This document shows positions 18,818-28,213 of a DNA stretch of 64,000 nt, piece after piece. The position numbers and the translations under genes are program-made. The DNA is from Solibacillus sp. FSL R7-0682 (lineage in GTDB: Bacteria > Bacillota > Bacilli > Bacillales_A > Planococcaceae). The DNA is taken from assembly GCF_038005985.1 (NCBI RefSeq), contig NZ_JBBOUI010000001.1, positions 3,492,001 through 3,556,000 of the forward strand. Reading direction: 5' to 3'. The notes beneath the pieces are model-generated. The model saw only the letters and a program-made list of their open reading frames with translations, had not been told where the DNA came from and searched no databases. How positions within the stretch are numbered: position 1 is the first letter of the stretch; every line of letters begins with the position of its first letter.

Positions 18818-19531
18818 TTACGCACTAATAGATAATGTTGGTTCAAAAATTGAGCGGTAGCCATTGTTAACCATTGAAATATGGGAACTGTATTTTTCTG
18901 TTGCCATATTAAACGTACGCTGGGATAAACGTTTCTCAAGCTCTTGACCAAATATAGTTTGCTCCTCTGGGTTACGAACGAAATCTTTTTGGAAGCGCTC
19001 TGGCACCTCAAACATGAAATTGGCTTCTGCAAAAGGCGCAATTTCTTCATTATTTTCTTCAATCTGGTCACCAGTAAGTTCCGAACGAACTTGCTGAATT
19101 TGCGCTGAAGCACTAGCAGCTACACGTAAATCCTGCGTGGAAGGTTGCGCGGGCGCTAATGCTGCTTGGCGTAATTTTTCTAATAGCTCTATCGTCTGTT
19201 CTGGCTCATCACTAATCTTTCGTATTTGCATGGACAGTTCATTACTGTTCATATTGTTTTCACTTTTATTTTCGGGTCGCTCTAACTGTTGCTCATTTAC
19301 CTCAACTAAAAATTGCTGTGACTCTTTACGGGCAGCTGTATCTGCCTCATGTAAATCCTTTTCCATCTTACCAGAAAGTAAATTTTCAAGTGCTTGAAGC
19401 ATTGGATTTTTAGTAGGGTCTGCATATTTCGCATTTTTCTTGTAGGCTTCCCCAACCTCCTTACGCTGCAACGCACGTTTCTTATATTCAAATTCTGGAT
19501 TAGCACGATGTAATAAGCTAGAAATTTTCAT
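18818..19531 (-). CDS. Conserved-looking hypothetical soluble protein
   Basis: About 237 residues, very rich in Gln, Glu and Lys and mostly helical by appearance, with no signal peptide or membrane segment. The ATG at 19531 is chosen because GAGGTGAG lies just upstream and the product then begins MKISSLLHRANPEFEYKKRA; the longer frame to 19624 has no site. A terminator follows. The family is not recognised. The Gln-rich middle followed by a more ordered C-terminus (NFMFEVPERFQKDF) suggests a scaffold or structural protein, but no function is assigned. Confidence 0.7.
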   Translation of the reverse strand: MKISSLLHRANPEFEYKKRALQRKEVGEAYKKNAKYADPTKNPMLQALENLLSGKMEKDLHEADTAARKESQQFLVEVNEQQLERPENKSENNMNSNELSMQIRKISDEPEQTIELLEKLRQAALAPAQPSTQDLRVAASASAQIQQVRSELTGDQIEENNEEIAPFAEANFMFEVPERFQKDFVRNPEEQTIFGQELEKRLSQRTFNMATEKYSSHISMVNNGYRSIFEPTLSISA

Positions 19532-19751
19532 TCTTCTCACCTCACAATATAGTAATATAACGTATACCTTTATATTTAATATATTATCGGTGAATTCCTC
19601 CTTGTTTTCACTTTTTGTACACATTCAATTCCTTTTACCCGATTAATCCCTAGGGGTAAATAGTCAAAATTAATCTCACACTTCATTTAAGCTAGTAAAT
19701 ATTATCTATCGAATTATAAAGGGATGCACTAGATGAGCAAGTAGGTAGGTA

Positions 19752-19802
19752 TAAAAAAATACACCCCTGTCAGACTTCTAAATTAACAAGGGTGTGTGTT
19801 TT
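19752..19802 (-). terminator. Intrinsic terminator of the gene at 19832-21271
   Basis: The stem pairs AATACACCCCT with AAGGGTGTGTGTT around a ~19-nt loop, with an A-run on the left (T-run on the - strand). Confidence 0.7.
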
Positions 19803-19831
19803 AGTAAAAGTTCATTACCTGATCTAAAATT

Positions 19832-21271
19832 CTATGCATTCCTTTCATAAAAGTTCATAATCGCCTGCGCTCCGATATTCTCCGGATTTTCTTCAAAGAT
19901 TCGCTTCGCTTCCTCAAACCATTGTGTCTGTTGACTAATTTCCTGAATGTTTGTCTCTACAGCTTGCTTTTCATGAGGCTTCCAATTTTCATCGAAGCGT
20001 TCTTCCCAAATATCGTCCGATTCATTAACGTATTCAAAAATTTGAGTTAACACGTAAAAATGATGGATTGTTTGACAGTGCGTTTTTGCATGCTTCGTAT
20101 AACGCATTAACACTTGACCAGCATATTCATAATCATCCATTTGACGGTATTCCCCTTCGTATAATAGAGCCATAAGTAGCTTACTTACCCCATCAAATAT
20201 TGAATCAGTAATTGTATCTTCATGTAGTTCAATGTCTAACTTCCCTTTTTCCGCACACATTAATGGTGCATGGCTTCCTGGAACCATGTCTTCCACACCG
20301 TCCGTTAAAAACCATAAACGAATCTCTTCTGTGTCAGCTTCTAAAAAGTTAAGAGCCTCTACCTTACCCCAATCAGTTACTCTTTTAGCAATCGACCAAA
20401 TAGCATTATTGGCATTACGGCTACCATTTGATAAGGCAAATAATGCAACCCCAGTAAATTCCTCATGTAATGCGATTATTTTCAGCCGCTCTTTTATATT
20501 TTCACAGTCCGTCGTTCCAAGCACAAGGAGGGCAAATTTCACGACTTCTCGGTGTGCAGCATGTTCAAGTAACCAAAGTGCTTCCTTTTGCACACGCGCT
20601 TCATCTTTCTCTGCTTCTGAAAATAACACTAAAAATTCATGGAAATAGCTAATAACTTTTTCGTCATTAATTTTTTCATACGTTACTTTACGGTTTTCGT
20701 CTGTTGGGTTTTCAACTTGCTGTAAAAAATTTTTAATTAGCTTTTTTGTATACATTGGCAACACAGATTCATTTACAAGTTGATCTGCCAACCCTGGTGC
20801 AAGTCTCGGATGATTTTCATCATATAAAAACGCATCATCTGGTAATTCTTTGTTCAAGAGCTTGCCATGCTCAGCAAATTGGTTCTCTAAGTAGGGCACA
20901 ATAAAATCTTTATTTTTCCACGGGAAAAATTGAAAACTTTGCACGTCTGATAATAATTTTTGTCCGTCCACTTTGACCGTTAAGTTTAACTTTACAAAGC
21001 CACCAATTTTCACATGTACTTTATGTTTCTTACCGTTTTTACCCGTAAACGTTCCTGATAACGTAGAATAAGGTACAATATGCGACCAAATGGATTTCCG
21101 CGTATTTTGCGCGATGATTTCACCGTCTACTTTCACCGTTTCTTCCATCATTTTATTTGAAATTTCAATTGTATGCCCTTCAAAATCAAGCAACCATTGC
21201 TTCTCCACTTCTTTTGCTACATCATTCGTTGCGTTACGCATTTCTCGTTTTAATTCTTCTTTGAAACCCAT
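19832..21271 (-). CDS. Hypothetical protein with HEAT-like helical middle
   Basis: The 479-residue soluble protein divides into an N-terminal beta-rich part (about 25-120, with TIEISNKMMEE, FTGKNGKKHKVHV, VKLNLTVKVDGQ) and a long helical region with repeat-like paired helices (about 150-460). No catalytic motif or membrane segment is visible. The ATG is 12 bases from GGAGA, slightly far. It is monocistronic with its own terminator. The N-terminal half resembles a small beta domain binding a ligand or peptide, but the family is not recognised. Confidence 0.7.
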   Translation of the reverse strand: MGFKEELKREMRNATNDVAKEVEKQWLLDFEGHTIEISNKMMEETVKVDGEIIAQNTRKSIWSHIVPYSTLSGTFTGKNGKKHKVHVKIGGFVKLNLTVKVDGQKLLSDVQSFQFFPWKNKDFIVPYLENQFAEHGKLLNKELPDDAFLYDENHPRLAPGLADQLVNESVLPMYTKKLIKNFLQQVENPTDENRKVTYEKINDEKVISYFHEFLVLFSEAEKDEARVQKEALWLLEHAAHREVVKFALLVLGTTDCENIKERLKIIALHEEFTGVALFALSNGSRNANNAIWSIAKRVTDWGKVEALNFLEADTEEIRLWFLTDGVEDMVPGSHAPLMCAEKGKLDIELHEDTITDSIFDGVSKLLMALLYEGEYRQMDDYEYAGQVLMRYTKHAKTHCQTIHHFYVLTQIFEYVNESDDIWEERFDENWKPHEKQAVETNIQEISQQTQWFEEAKRIFEENPENIGAQAIMNFYERNA

Positions 21272-21618
21272 TTCTATTTCACGTCTCCTTCACCTTTTCG
21301 AACGTTCTACTGTAGCCATATTCATTGGCAACACTATATTTATGTCGAATTTATATATTTAACAATCTTAATTTTTCTACGTTTATACAACATTTCTTAT
21401 TCTTATAAAAAGAGTTTTTTATTACCAAATGTTAATTTTATATCATCTTCGAGAAAAGATATAGCCTCCAAATCATGTAACATTAACTTCTACAATTCCC
21501 CTAAGTTAAAGATTCGAATTGAATAACCGAAATTTAATGTATAGCCTTTATCGTCAAATAAGTTTTCTAAACTACAAATAGTATAATATATGCACATAAT
21601 TAAAGGAGTACAGCTTAA
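21272..21618. other. Divergent intergenic region, no gene seen
   Basis: 347 bp of AT-rich sequence between the divergent hypothetical gene and the diguanylate cyclase. It should hold both promoters; no convincing operator, hairpin or small ORF with a ribosome site was seen. Confidence 0.5.
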
Positions 21619-22833
21619 GTGAAAATTACTTTTAAAACAGTCTTTTCAACTATTACTTATATTTTTATCCTTTTTGGATGCTATTTTTTAATTACGAAAA
21701 ACCCATCATTCTCACCGCCAGTTATACTTGTCATTATGTATTCTTCATATGTTATTTTTGGGTTAGGAATGATATTAAGTATTCGATTTAACCAAGGACG
21801 GGTTTTCCTAATACTTTTACTGCTTACCCTGTCTCAATTGTTCTTAAATTATCATTCACAATTATCAATAGATCGTACAACTTATTCTCAATTCCTTTAT
21901 CCTCTAATGTGCTTTCTTATCCCTATTAATATCGTTATTATCTCGCACTTAAAGGAAAGAGGCTTATTCTCTTTATGGGGAAAAATACGTATCTCTCTTA
22001 TACTGATCGAACTTTTTGTTCTATACATAATTGCAAAATCTAATAATACGTCCATACAAAAGGTAGTGAATTATACATTCATGAATCTGCCTTTAGATAA
22101 AACGGTTATGAATCAAACAGCTTTGTTACTATTTTTTTTAACACTGCTCTTTTTTATAATAAAAGCCTATATGAAAAAAAGTGTCTTTGAAATTCGTTTA
22201 GTTGGTGTTATTATTTCTGTTTTCACAGCTCTCTTTTTCATTAATGATAAATTATCATTTTCTATATTTCTAAGTGCCGCTGGTTTAATATTAATTATCA
22301 GTATTATTGAAGACTCCTATTCTATGGCATATCTTGATGAACTTACAGGAATCCCTTCACGCCGCGCCCTTAGGGAGAACTTGATGAAATTAGGAAATAA
22401 ATATGTCATTGCAATGATTGATATTGATTTTTTCAAAAAGTTCAATGACAAATACGGGCATGATGTTGGAGATGATGTTTTAAAATTGGTAGCCTCTAAT
22501 CTAGTTCAGGTCACAGGTGGTGGGAAAGCCTTTCGCTATGGTGGGGAAGAATTCACAATTCTGTTTCCAGGTAAATCTATAAATGACGTAATACCACATT
22601 TGGAAAACTTACGTGAACAAGTATCTAAGACCGGATACACTAGAAAACCATCGAAAACACATAACTCGAAATCGAAATCAAAGCCCGAAAATCCAAGCCA
22701 ATTATTTGTTACGATAAGCATTGGCGTATGTGAAAAAACCAGTAAATATAAAGATCATAACGAGGTAATAAAAGGAGCTGACAAGGCCCTGTACAGAGCT
22801 AAGAAAAAAGGGCGAAACTGTGTAAGTAAATAA
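21619..22833 (+). CDS. Membrane-bound GGDEF diguanylate cyclase
   Basis: The 404-residue protein has an N-terminal block of about six to seven transmembrane helices (residues 5-235) and a C-terminal GGDEF domain with IDIDFFKKFNDKYGHDVGDD, the active-site signature FRYGGEEFTILF and the end motif ADKALYRAKKKGRN. It should make cyclic di-GMP from two GTP. No RxxD inhibitory site precedes GGEEF. A Lys/Ser-rich insertion (KPSKTHNSKSKSKPENPS) interrupts the domain after the active site. The start is GTG behind AAAGGAG. No EAL domain or c-di-GMP effector is adjacent. Confidence 0.92.
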   Translation: MKITFKTVFSTITYIFILFGCYFLITKNPSFSPPVILVIMYSSYVIFGLGMILSIRFNQGRVFLILLLLTLSQLFLNYHSQLSIDRTTYSQFLYPLMCFLIPINIVIISHLKERGLFSLWGKIRISLILIELFVLYIIAKSNNTSIQKVVNYTFMNLPLDKTVMNQTALLLFFLTLLFFIIKAYMKKSVFEIRLVGVIISVFTALFFINDKLSFSIFLSAAGLILIISIIEDSYSMAYLDELTGIPSRRALRENLMKLGNKYVIAMIDIDFFKKFNDKYGHDVGDDVLKLVASNLVQVTGGGKAFRYGGEEFTILFPGKSINDVIPHLENLREQVSKTGYTRKPSKTHNSKSKSKPENPSQLFVTISIGVCEKTSKYKDHNEVIKGADKALYRAKKKGRNCVSK

Positions 22834-22854
22834 TAGCTGATTAACGTTTGTTTT

Positions 22855-22887
22855 TCTCAAAAAAGGCTTCTGCAATTAGCAGAAGCC
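22855..22887 (-). terminator. Intrinsic terminator on the - strand
   Basis: The stem GGCTTCTGC / GCAGAAGCC with loop AATTA has no T-run on the + side but is followed on the - strand by TTTTTTGAGAAAAA. It therefore belongs to the decayed - strand gene at 22902-23406, not to the cyclase gene. Confidence 0.75.
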
Positions 22888-22901
22888 ACCCGCTAGTGAC
22901 T

Positions 22902-23406
22902 TCATACAAAGCATGGGTGCTTAATAATTTCATCATCTTTCAATAGGTCAATACCTAAATCCCGTAGGCCCTCTTTATACTTTAATAAGTAAATAACATT
23001 CGATAAGTTAACATCATAAAAGAATATACAACACGTTTATTCTATCTTAAATTTAACCGGATTACTGACGGGATTGACCTGCAAATTCCATTTAAATTCT
23101 CTCCTTACAAACTCATAGACCAGTGAACGTTTCCATCCAAAAATTCATGATTCAACCATAACCTTTTCATATTGAATGTCTTTAGCCATCTTTAAGGCAA
23201 TATGATGCATATCCGCTTTCCATTCACCTACATCGTATGTATGATGTCCCTCATATAAAAGTAGTTGAGTTTTGCCCGTTTGCTCCTCTGTCCGACACTC
23301 TTCACCTCAAACTACTTCACATTTTAGTTTTCTATCTTCAGCGATTTAAGTAAACCCTATCCGACTTAAATTGTTTTCGAATCTCTGCTATACCTTTGTT
23401 ATTCAT
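22902..23406 (-). pseudogene. Decayed DUF4317-family gene
   Basis: No intact gene lies here, but the - strand preserves coding remains. From a good AGAGGAGATGA ribosome site, ATG at 23406 opens MNNKGIAEIRKQF, which stops at 23338. A shifted frame then carries GKTQLLLYEGHHTYDVGEWK and DIQYEKVMVE to a stop at 23145. The same frame continues with SLVYEFVRREFKWNLQVNP to a stop at 23037 and on to a stop at 22902. The order and spacing of these pieces match the N-terminal half of DUF4317 proteins, with internal deletions. A terminator still follows. The last ~45 codons are not recognisable as that family. Confidence 0.6.
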
Positions 23407-23440
23407 CTCCTCTTGGATCGTTATGCACCTCTAAGTGTTT

Positions 23441-23470
23441 TGTATATTTTAATTTTAAATTGCTAATAAT
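23441..23470 (+). promoter_or_regulatory. Possible sporulation (sigma-G-like) promoter of the ger operon
   Basis: TGTATA and TAATAAT are 17 bases apart, about 60 bp before the germination operon. They loosely resemble the sigma-G consensus (TGMATW, CATAMTA). ger operons are normally sigma-G dependent; the match here is weak. Confidence 0.3.
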
Positions 23471-23532
23471 GTGTATGAAAATGGAATTTTAAGTACGACT
23501 AATGTTTTTCTCAATAAAAAGGTGGGATGTAC

Positions 23533-25014
23533 TTGTTTTGGAAAAAAAAACAACTCGGAAATAAGCCTGTTGCTCAATCAATAGCTGAATCAGAATTATC
23601 AATAGAATCTCTGAAAAAAAGTCTCGTTCAAATGGATGATGCAGAATTTGTGGAAATTAATATTTCCGATATTCGAAAAATTCATCTTGTTTACATTCGA
23701 ACTCTCATCGATCAAGAAAAATTAAATGAAAGTATTATAAAGCCTTTAACTAATTGCTCCAACCCGTCTACGTCTATTCAAGATTGCATTGTGAATTCCT
23801 CAATTATTCCCATTACTATTTTTATAGAGGCTAAAAAACAGTTGTTTTCAGGGTCCATTTTGTTATTTGATTCTTCGACAAATCTTTGGTTAGCTGTTCC
23901 ATTAAAAAATTCTATTGGACGTGCAATCGAAACTTCCGAAACAGAAACCATCCTGTTCGGAGCAAAAGACAGCTTTAGTGAACAAGTAGAACAAAATATT
24001 ACGCTTATTCGAAGACGACTCCCCATACATGAACTGAAAGCAGAGAAGTTTACTGTCGGTTCAATGAGTGAAACAAATATTGTTCTAATGTACATAGAGG
24101 GGCTGACTAATCCAGATTTTGTTTCAATAGTCAAAGAGAAGATTTCTGAAATTAATTTTGATCTCTTCTTTGACTCCTCCCAAGTTGCGGCATTCCTGGA
24201 GGAGCATCAAAACAGTATTTTCCCTCAGTTTCAGCAAACTGACCGGCCAGATGTAGTTGCTTATTCTCTGGGATTAGGAAAGATCACCCTTCTGGTAGAC
24301 AATACACCCTTTGCTCTTGTTGCACCCATTACTTTTTTCCATTTGTTCCAATCGCCGGAGGACTATATTAACCGATGGGTAGTTGCCAGTTTTTTGCGCA
24401 TCCTTCGATATGTCAGTTTTATACTGTCGGTTACATTGATTCCTTTCTATGTAGCATTGACAACTCATCACTATCAAATGATTCCTACACAAACACTTCT
24501 GGTCTTAGTCGACTCAAGGAGCAAGCTTCCTTTCACTCCTTTTTGGGAAGCACTTATCATGTTAATATTTATTGAAATTATAAAAGAAGCAAGTTTAAGG
24601 ATGCCTACAAAAACAGGTCAAACACTTGGGGTTATTGGTGGCATTGTGATTGGTCAAGCAGCTGTTGATGCTGGATTCGCTAGCAAAGTATTAATTGTCA
24701 TGGTTGGGATCTCGACGATAGCTTCCTTTCTTATTCCCAACTACCTTATGACAAAAGCAAATTCATTAATGCAATTGATGCTTCTTGTTTTTTCTTCTTT
24801 ACTTGGGATAATCGGGATTGCACTAGGAATAACTGCTATTTTAGCCCATCTTAATAGCTTATCTTCAATCAAACAACCTTATTTTTCACCCGTTTCTCCT
24901 TTCTTTAGAAAAGATTGGATTGATTTATTCATTCGAGGGCCATTAGTCAAAATGTTGGAGCGACCAGAGCATCTTAAACCTCTAAAACAGAAGAGATATA
25001 AAAGTAGGAGATGA
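23533..25014 (+). CDS. Spore germination receptor A subunit (GerA family)
   Basis: GerAA-type subunits form the germinant receptor channel in the spore inner membrane with B and C subunits. The ~493-residue product has a large hydrophilic N-terminal domain (to about 290), then about five transmembrane helices with the conserved FLRILRYVSFILSVTLIPFY, PFTPFWEALIMLIFIEIIKE and LRMPTKTGQTLGVIGGIVIG, and a basic tail. The TTG at 23533 is seven bases after GGTGG and is preferred over the ATG at 23527, which abuts it. It is the first gene of a compact A-B-C operon. The germinant cannot be told. Confidence 0.92.
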   Translation: MFWKKKQLGNKPVAQSIAESELSIESLKKSLVQMDDAEFVEINISDIRKIHLVYIRTLIDQEKLNESIIKPLTNCSNPSTSIQDCIVNSSIIPITIFIEAKKQLFSGSILLFDSSTNLWLAVPLKNSIGRAIETSETETILFGAKDSFSEQVEQNITLIRRRLPIHELKAEKFTVGSMSETNIVLMYIEGLTNPDFVSIVKEKISEINFDLFFDSSQVAAFLEEHQNSIFPQFQQTDRPDVVAYSLGLGKITLLVDNTPFALVAPITFFHLFQSPEDYINRWVVASFLRILRYVSFILSVTLIPFYVALTTHHYQMIPTQTLLVLVDSRSKLPFTPFWEALIMLIFIEIIKEASLRMPTKTGQTLGVIGGIVIGQAAVDAGFASKVLIVMVGISTIASFLIPNYLMTKANSLMQLMLLVFSSLLGIIGIALGITAILAHLNSLSSIKQPYFSPVSPFFRKDWIDLFIRGPLVKMLERPEHLKPLKQKRYKSRR

Positions 25015-25018
25015 CTTA

Positions 25019-26149
25019 ATGGAAATTCATCAATTATTTAAAAAGAATGAAACCTATAATGGGCTCTATACCGTGTTGTTGGTAAATCGCCTCCAAATGC
25101 TATATTTTTTTCTGATTATGCCAAATATCTTGATCTATCCATATATGATTTGGGTGCTTATAGCTGTCGGAATATTATCCCAACTAAACCTTCTTCTTTT
25201 ATCGAAGTGGCTTTTAACACATTTATCTAGCAATGGATATAATGGATTTGTCCAATTGTTTGGAAAAAAATTAGTACGATTTCTATCTTTTATCGGGTTG
25301 TTCTTTATTCTACTTAAACTTTCCGTCATAACGTTAGGTTTCAGCGAAATTGTTCAAACATTTATTCTTCCATCAACAGATACAAATTTTCTTGTCTTTT
25401 TTATTTTGTTGTTCTGTTTTTATGTGGCAAGTAAGGGCGTTGAACATACCATTCGGTTTGTGTTGATTTCTTTTTTCTGTACATTTTGGATGATCACATT
25501 TTTCATTTTTTTCTTCTTTCCTCCAATAGCTCAACTCAGTGATTTGTATCCCCTTATTCCAATAGAGTGGAAAGTAGAAAATTGGAAAGCTTTTTTTTTA
25601 ATTTTGTCTTCCTATTCTGGTCCGGAATTTCTGGTATTTTTAGGACCATGGCTTAAAACCAACAATAAAACCTTTCGCTATTTGTCTTACGGTAACGCTC
25701 TCACCGTTGCAGAGTATGTATTCCTATTTATAGCATCTCTACTTTATTTCGGTTCCAATTATTTAAGTAAAAGTCAATATCCAATTATTAATATGGCCCG
25801 TTATTTTCAAAATCCTGTGTTTGAACGAATTGATATGATCATGCTTTCCTTTGAATTAATTAACCTAGTTTTTGCAGTTTCTCTATTTCTACTATTATTT
25901 TATGGAGCATTTAAAATTTCATTTGCTAAAACGAGCAAGTCGTCCAGCGGAAAAGGATTATTATTCAGTGTATTCCTTATTTTTATCGGAATGGTTCTTT
26001 TGAATCAATTACTTTGGAAGTCTTGGGAGAAGCAGAACTTTTTACTTAATCTTCAAATTATAGCTGGAAGCATAACCTATTTTCTTGTTCCACTTGTTAT
26101 TGTTTTAGTAATGAAAAAAAAGGGGGTTAAAAAACATGATTCTACATAA
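25019..26149 (+). CDS. Spore germination receptor B subunit (GerAB-type permease)
   Basis: The 376-residue protein has about ten transmembrane helices and the endospore-germination permease pattern of the APC superfamily. Visible features include an N-terminal helix pair, SLFFILLKLSV-like helix 3, ASKGVEHTIRF, and PIEWKVENWKAFFLILSSYSG before helix 6. B subunits bind the germinant amino acid or nucleoside. It starts 4 nt after the A gene and overlaps the C gene by 14 nt, which fits obligate co-translation. Length is normal. Confidence 0.92.
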   Translation: MEIHQLFKKNETYNGLYTVLLVNRLQMLYFFLIMPNILIYPYMIWVLIAVGILSQLNLLLLSKWLLTHLSSNGYNGFVQLFGKKLVRFLSFIGLFFILLKLSVITLGFSEIVQTFILPSTDTNFLVFFILLFCFYVASKGVEHTIRFVLISFFCTFWMITFFIFFFFPPIAQLSDLYPLIPIEWKVENWKAFFLILSSYSGPEFLVFLGPWLKTNNKTFRYLSYGNALTVAEYVFLFIASLLYFGSNYLSKSQYPIINMARYFQNPVFERIDMIMLSFELINLVFAVSLFLLLFYGAFKISFAKTSKSSSGKGLLFSVFLIFIGMVLLNQLLWKSWEKQNFLLNLQIIAGSITYFLVPLVIVLVMKKKGVKKHDST

Positions 26150-27230
26150 AAAGATATGTAAAAGATTGATACTCCTTTTAATGACTTTTTGGTTATCTGG
26201 TTGTTCCCCTTTTACCGAAAATAACCTTATTGAAGAAATTTCTCCCATTACCTTTTTGTCAATTAGTAAGGGGGATAAAGGGAAATTAAAAGTTAGTACT
26301 ATTATGCCTCCTTTAAGTAAAGAAAATAAAAATGTTATGTCGCAAGAAGTCAGCTTATTAAAGGAGGGAGTACAGAAGTACAACTTTAACTTCTACCAAG
26401 AAATTAAAACCGGACAAATGCGGATGTTAATAATTAGTGATGAACTTGCAAAAGAAGGGATTATGTCCATTATAAATGTAATATTGACTGATCCAGATAT
26501 CTCTTTGAGAATTTATTTAGTTATCGTAAAAGGAAATTTTGAAGAATACTTGGAAAGTCAATTAGAAAAAGATGAAAACTTCGATTACTCGTTTTACCGT
26601 ATGCTGAAGCATTATGAAGAAAAAAACCAAGGAGAATTAACTGTCGTTAATCTTCATCAATTTAAGCAGTTGCTCTATTCTCCTTATTCAGACCCCTTCT
26701 TGCCTGTATTCAAAATACATGAGGACGGGGTCAACTATGAAGGTACAGCCTTGTTTCAAGATGACAAGCTAGTTGAAGTTATTTCATCTTTAGATGATCG
26801 TATCTTCCAACTAGTAAATAACGATCACTACTTAGACATATTACCTATCCCAGAATTTGAAGTTGTACTTGGTCATGTTAGATCTAAGGTAATAGTAGAT
26901 ATCGATAGCAGCTATTCTACAATAATCTATACAGTGAATATAGATACTAGGATTGAGGAATACCGAGGAGAGAAGCAATTATTTGATCCAAAGGAGTTAG
27001 AATATATGAAAAAAGATATCGAAACCTACCTTGAAAAACAAACACATGAACTATTTAAAAAGATACAAGAATTGAAAGTTGATCCATTCCAGCTTGGTGT
27101 ACAAACAAAAAGACCATTCTCAAAACCAATGGAAGAAAAAAAATGGTTTGAATTGTTCGAAAAGATGGACATTAAAATAAAATACAATATTAATATCGAT
27201 CCTTTGACGGATGCAAATTCAAAAAGTTAA
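26136..27230 (+). CDS. Spore germination receptor C subunit (Ger(x)C lipoprotein)
   Basis: The 364-residue lipoprotein has a signal peptide ending in lipobox LSGC (Cys about residue 23), then the Ger(x)C domains. Typical features are SLDDRIFQLVNND after a central linker, a beta-rich third domain with VIVDIDSSYSTIIYTVNIDTR, and the long amphipathic helix FDPKELEYMKKDIETYLEKQ. C subunits are diacylated and sit on the outer face of the inner membrane. It overlaps the B gene. It completes an intact receptor operon. Confidence 0.92.
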   Translation: MILHKKICKRLILLLMTFWLSGCSPFTENNLIEEISPITFLSISKGDKGKLKVSTIMPPLSKENKNVMSQEVSLLKEGVQKYNFNFYQEIKTGQMRMLIISDELAKEGIMSIINVILTDPDISLRIYLVIVKGNFEEYLESQLEKDENFDYSFYRMLKHYEEKNQGELTVVNLHQFKQLLYSPYSDPFLPVFKIHEDGVNYEGTALFQDDKLVEVISSLDDRIFQLVNNDHYLDILPIPEFEVVLGHVRSKVIVDIDSSYSTIIYTVNIDTRIEEYRGEKQLFDPKELEYMKKDIETYLEKQTHELFKKIQELKVDPFQLGVQTKRPFSKPMEEKKWFELFEKMDIKIKYNINIDPLTDANSKS

Positions 27231-27326
27231 AACCTTTCAAATAACCCATGACGTAAACAAAACTTACTAACATGAGTAGAAGTGAAGGAAAATTAACTTA
27301 CTGATTATGGCCATACAGACTATTGA

Positions 27327-27499
27327 ATGAATCCACTTGTAGCGAACCTACAAATGACTTCAATGCGTCGTCACAAAAACGAATTTGACAAAGGAAATAC
27401 CTAAATTGAAAAAAGATCAAATTCTTTTAAATCAACTCAATCGATGATGGCGCAAATAAATCAAATGAGCCAAGGGATTTTAAAAGTTTTAGGTTAATT
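27327..27499 (+). pseudogene. Possible decayed small gene at the end of the ger operon
   Basis: One + strand frame reads from ATG 27327 (MNPLVANLQMTSMRRHKNEF...) to a TAA and continues in the same frame through STQSMMAQINQMSQGILKVL to a second TAA at 27497-27499, directly before a strong terminator. A C-terminus seven bases before the operon terminator suggests a former fourth ger-operon gene. No ribosome site or family was recognised, so chance is possible. Confidence 0.3.
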
Positions 27500-27505
27500 A
27501 TATTC

Positions 27506-27548
27506 AATACAGCACCAATCCAATAAAGGACTGGTGCTGTATTGTTTT
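27506..27548 (+). terminator. Intrinsic terminator of the ger operon
   Basis: The stem AATACAGCACCAATCC / GGACTGGTGCTGTATT (16 bp, one mismatch) has a 6-nt loop and is followed by GTTTTTAG on the + strand. Confidence 0.85.
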
Positions 27549-27723
27549 TAGAGTAGCCCCACTTACTTATGAAATTGTTCACCATAACAAATTTAAATAC
27601 GGTCTCGGATATTAACCATTTGAATCGTAATTGCACTAAATGGATTAAAATCCGCCCAACCAATATAAGAATACATACACATAATATATAACAATAAGCA
27701 AAAGTAAATAGGAGGCTTATAGG
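27549..27723. other. Region upstream of hsp20
   Basis: AT-rich spacer holding the hsp20 ribosome site (AGGAGG) and presumably its promoter. No CIRCE inverted repeat is visible. A 29-codon - strand frame here has no ribosome site and was not called. Confidence 0.4.
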
Positions 27724-28170
27724 ATGTCGTTACTACCTGATGATTCATTTAAACAATTATCAAAAACAAATATCTTTGAGCAGATGTTTTCAGCTTTTCC
27801 TTTTGATTTAAGCTTTTTCGATAATATGCTTGGTAACTTTGATGGCGGGAATATAAATGTGTATGAAACAGCAACAGAAGTTATTGCAACTTGCGATATA
27901 CCTGGTTTAAAAAAAGAAGACGATATTCAGATTTATGTTGAACAGAATATGTTAAGTATTCGGGGTACCATCAATACAGCAACAGAAATAAAAGAAGAAA
28001 ATAGGGTTAGACAAGAACAATATGCGAGTAGCTTCCAACGTTCTATCTCCTTACCAAGTCCTGTTTCACGAGACGAAGTGAAGGCAACTTATAGTAATGG
28101 TGTCCTTAAAGTAAGAATGCAAAAAACGGCACAAAATAACGTACAAAATATTGACATAGATTTTTACTAA
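27724..28170 (+). CDS. Hsp20/alpha-crystallin small heat-shock protein
   Basis: The 148-residue protein has a variable N-terminus (about 1-45), an alpha-crystallin domain with ATCDIPGLKKEDDIQIYVEQN and QRSISLPSPVSRDEVKATYSNGVLKVRM, and a short C-terminal tail. The family motif A-x-x-x-n-G-v-L is present (ATYSNGVLKV). Small heat-shock proteins hold unfolding proteins in an ATP-independent way; in bacilli several are spore-associated. AGGAGG lies nine bases before the ATG. It is monocistronic. Confidence 0.92.
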   Translation: MSLLPDDSFKQLSKTNIFEQMFSAFPFDLSFFDNMLGNFDGGNINVYETATEVIATCDIPGLKKEDDIQIYVEQNMLSIRGTINTATEIKEENRVRQEQYASSFQRSISLPSPVSRDEVKATYSNGVLKVRMQKTAQNNVQNIDIDFY

Positions 28171-28213
28171 CCCCATAACTAGCATAATTATATATTGCAG
28201 CTCAATAAAGAGG

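Noticed and set aside
27582-27678. 29-codon - strand frame (MCMYSYIGW...) between the ger terminator and hsp20
   Set aside because: No ribosome site and no recognised family; treated as chance in AT-rich DNA.
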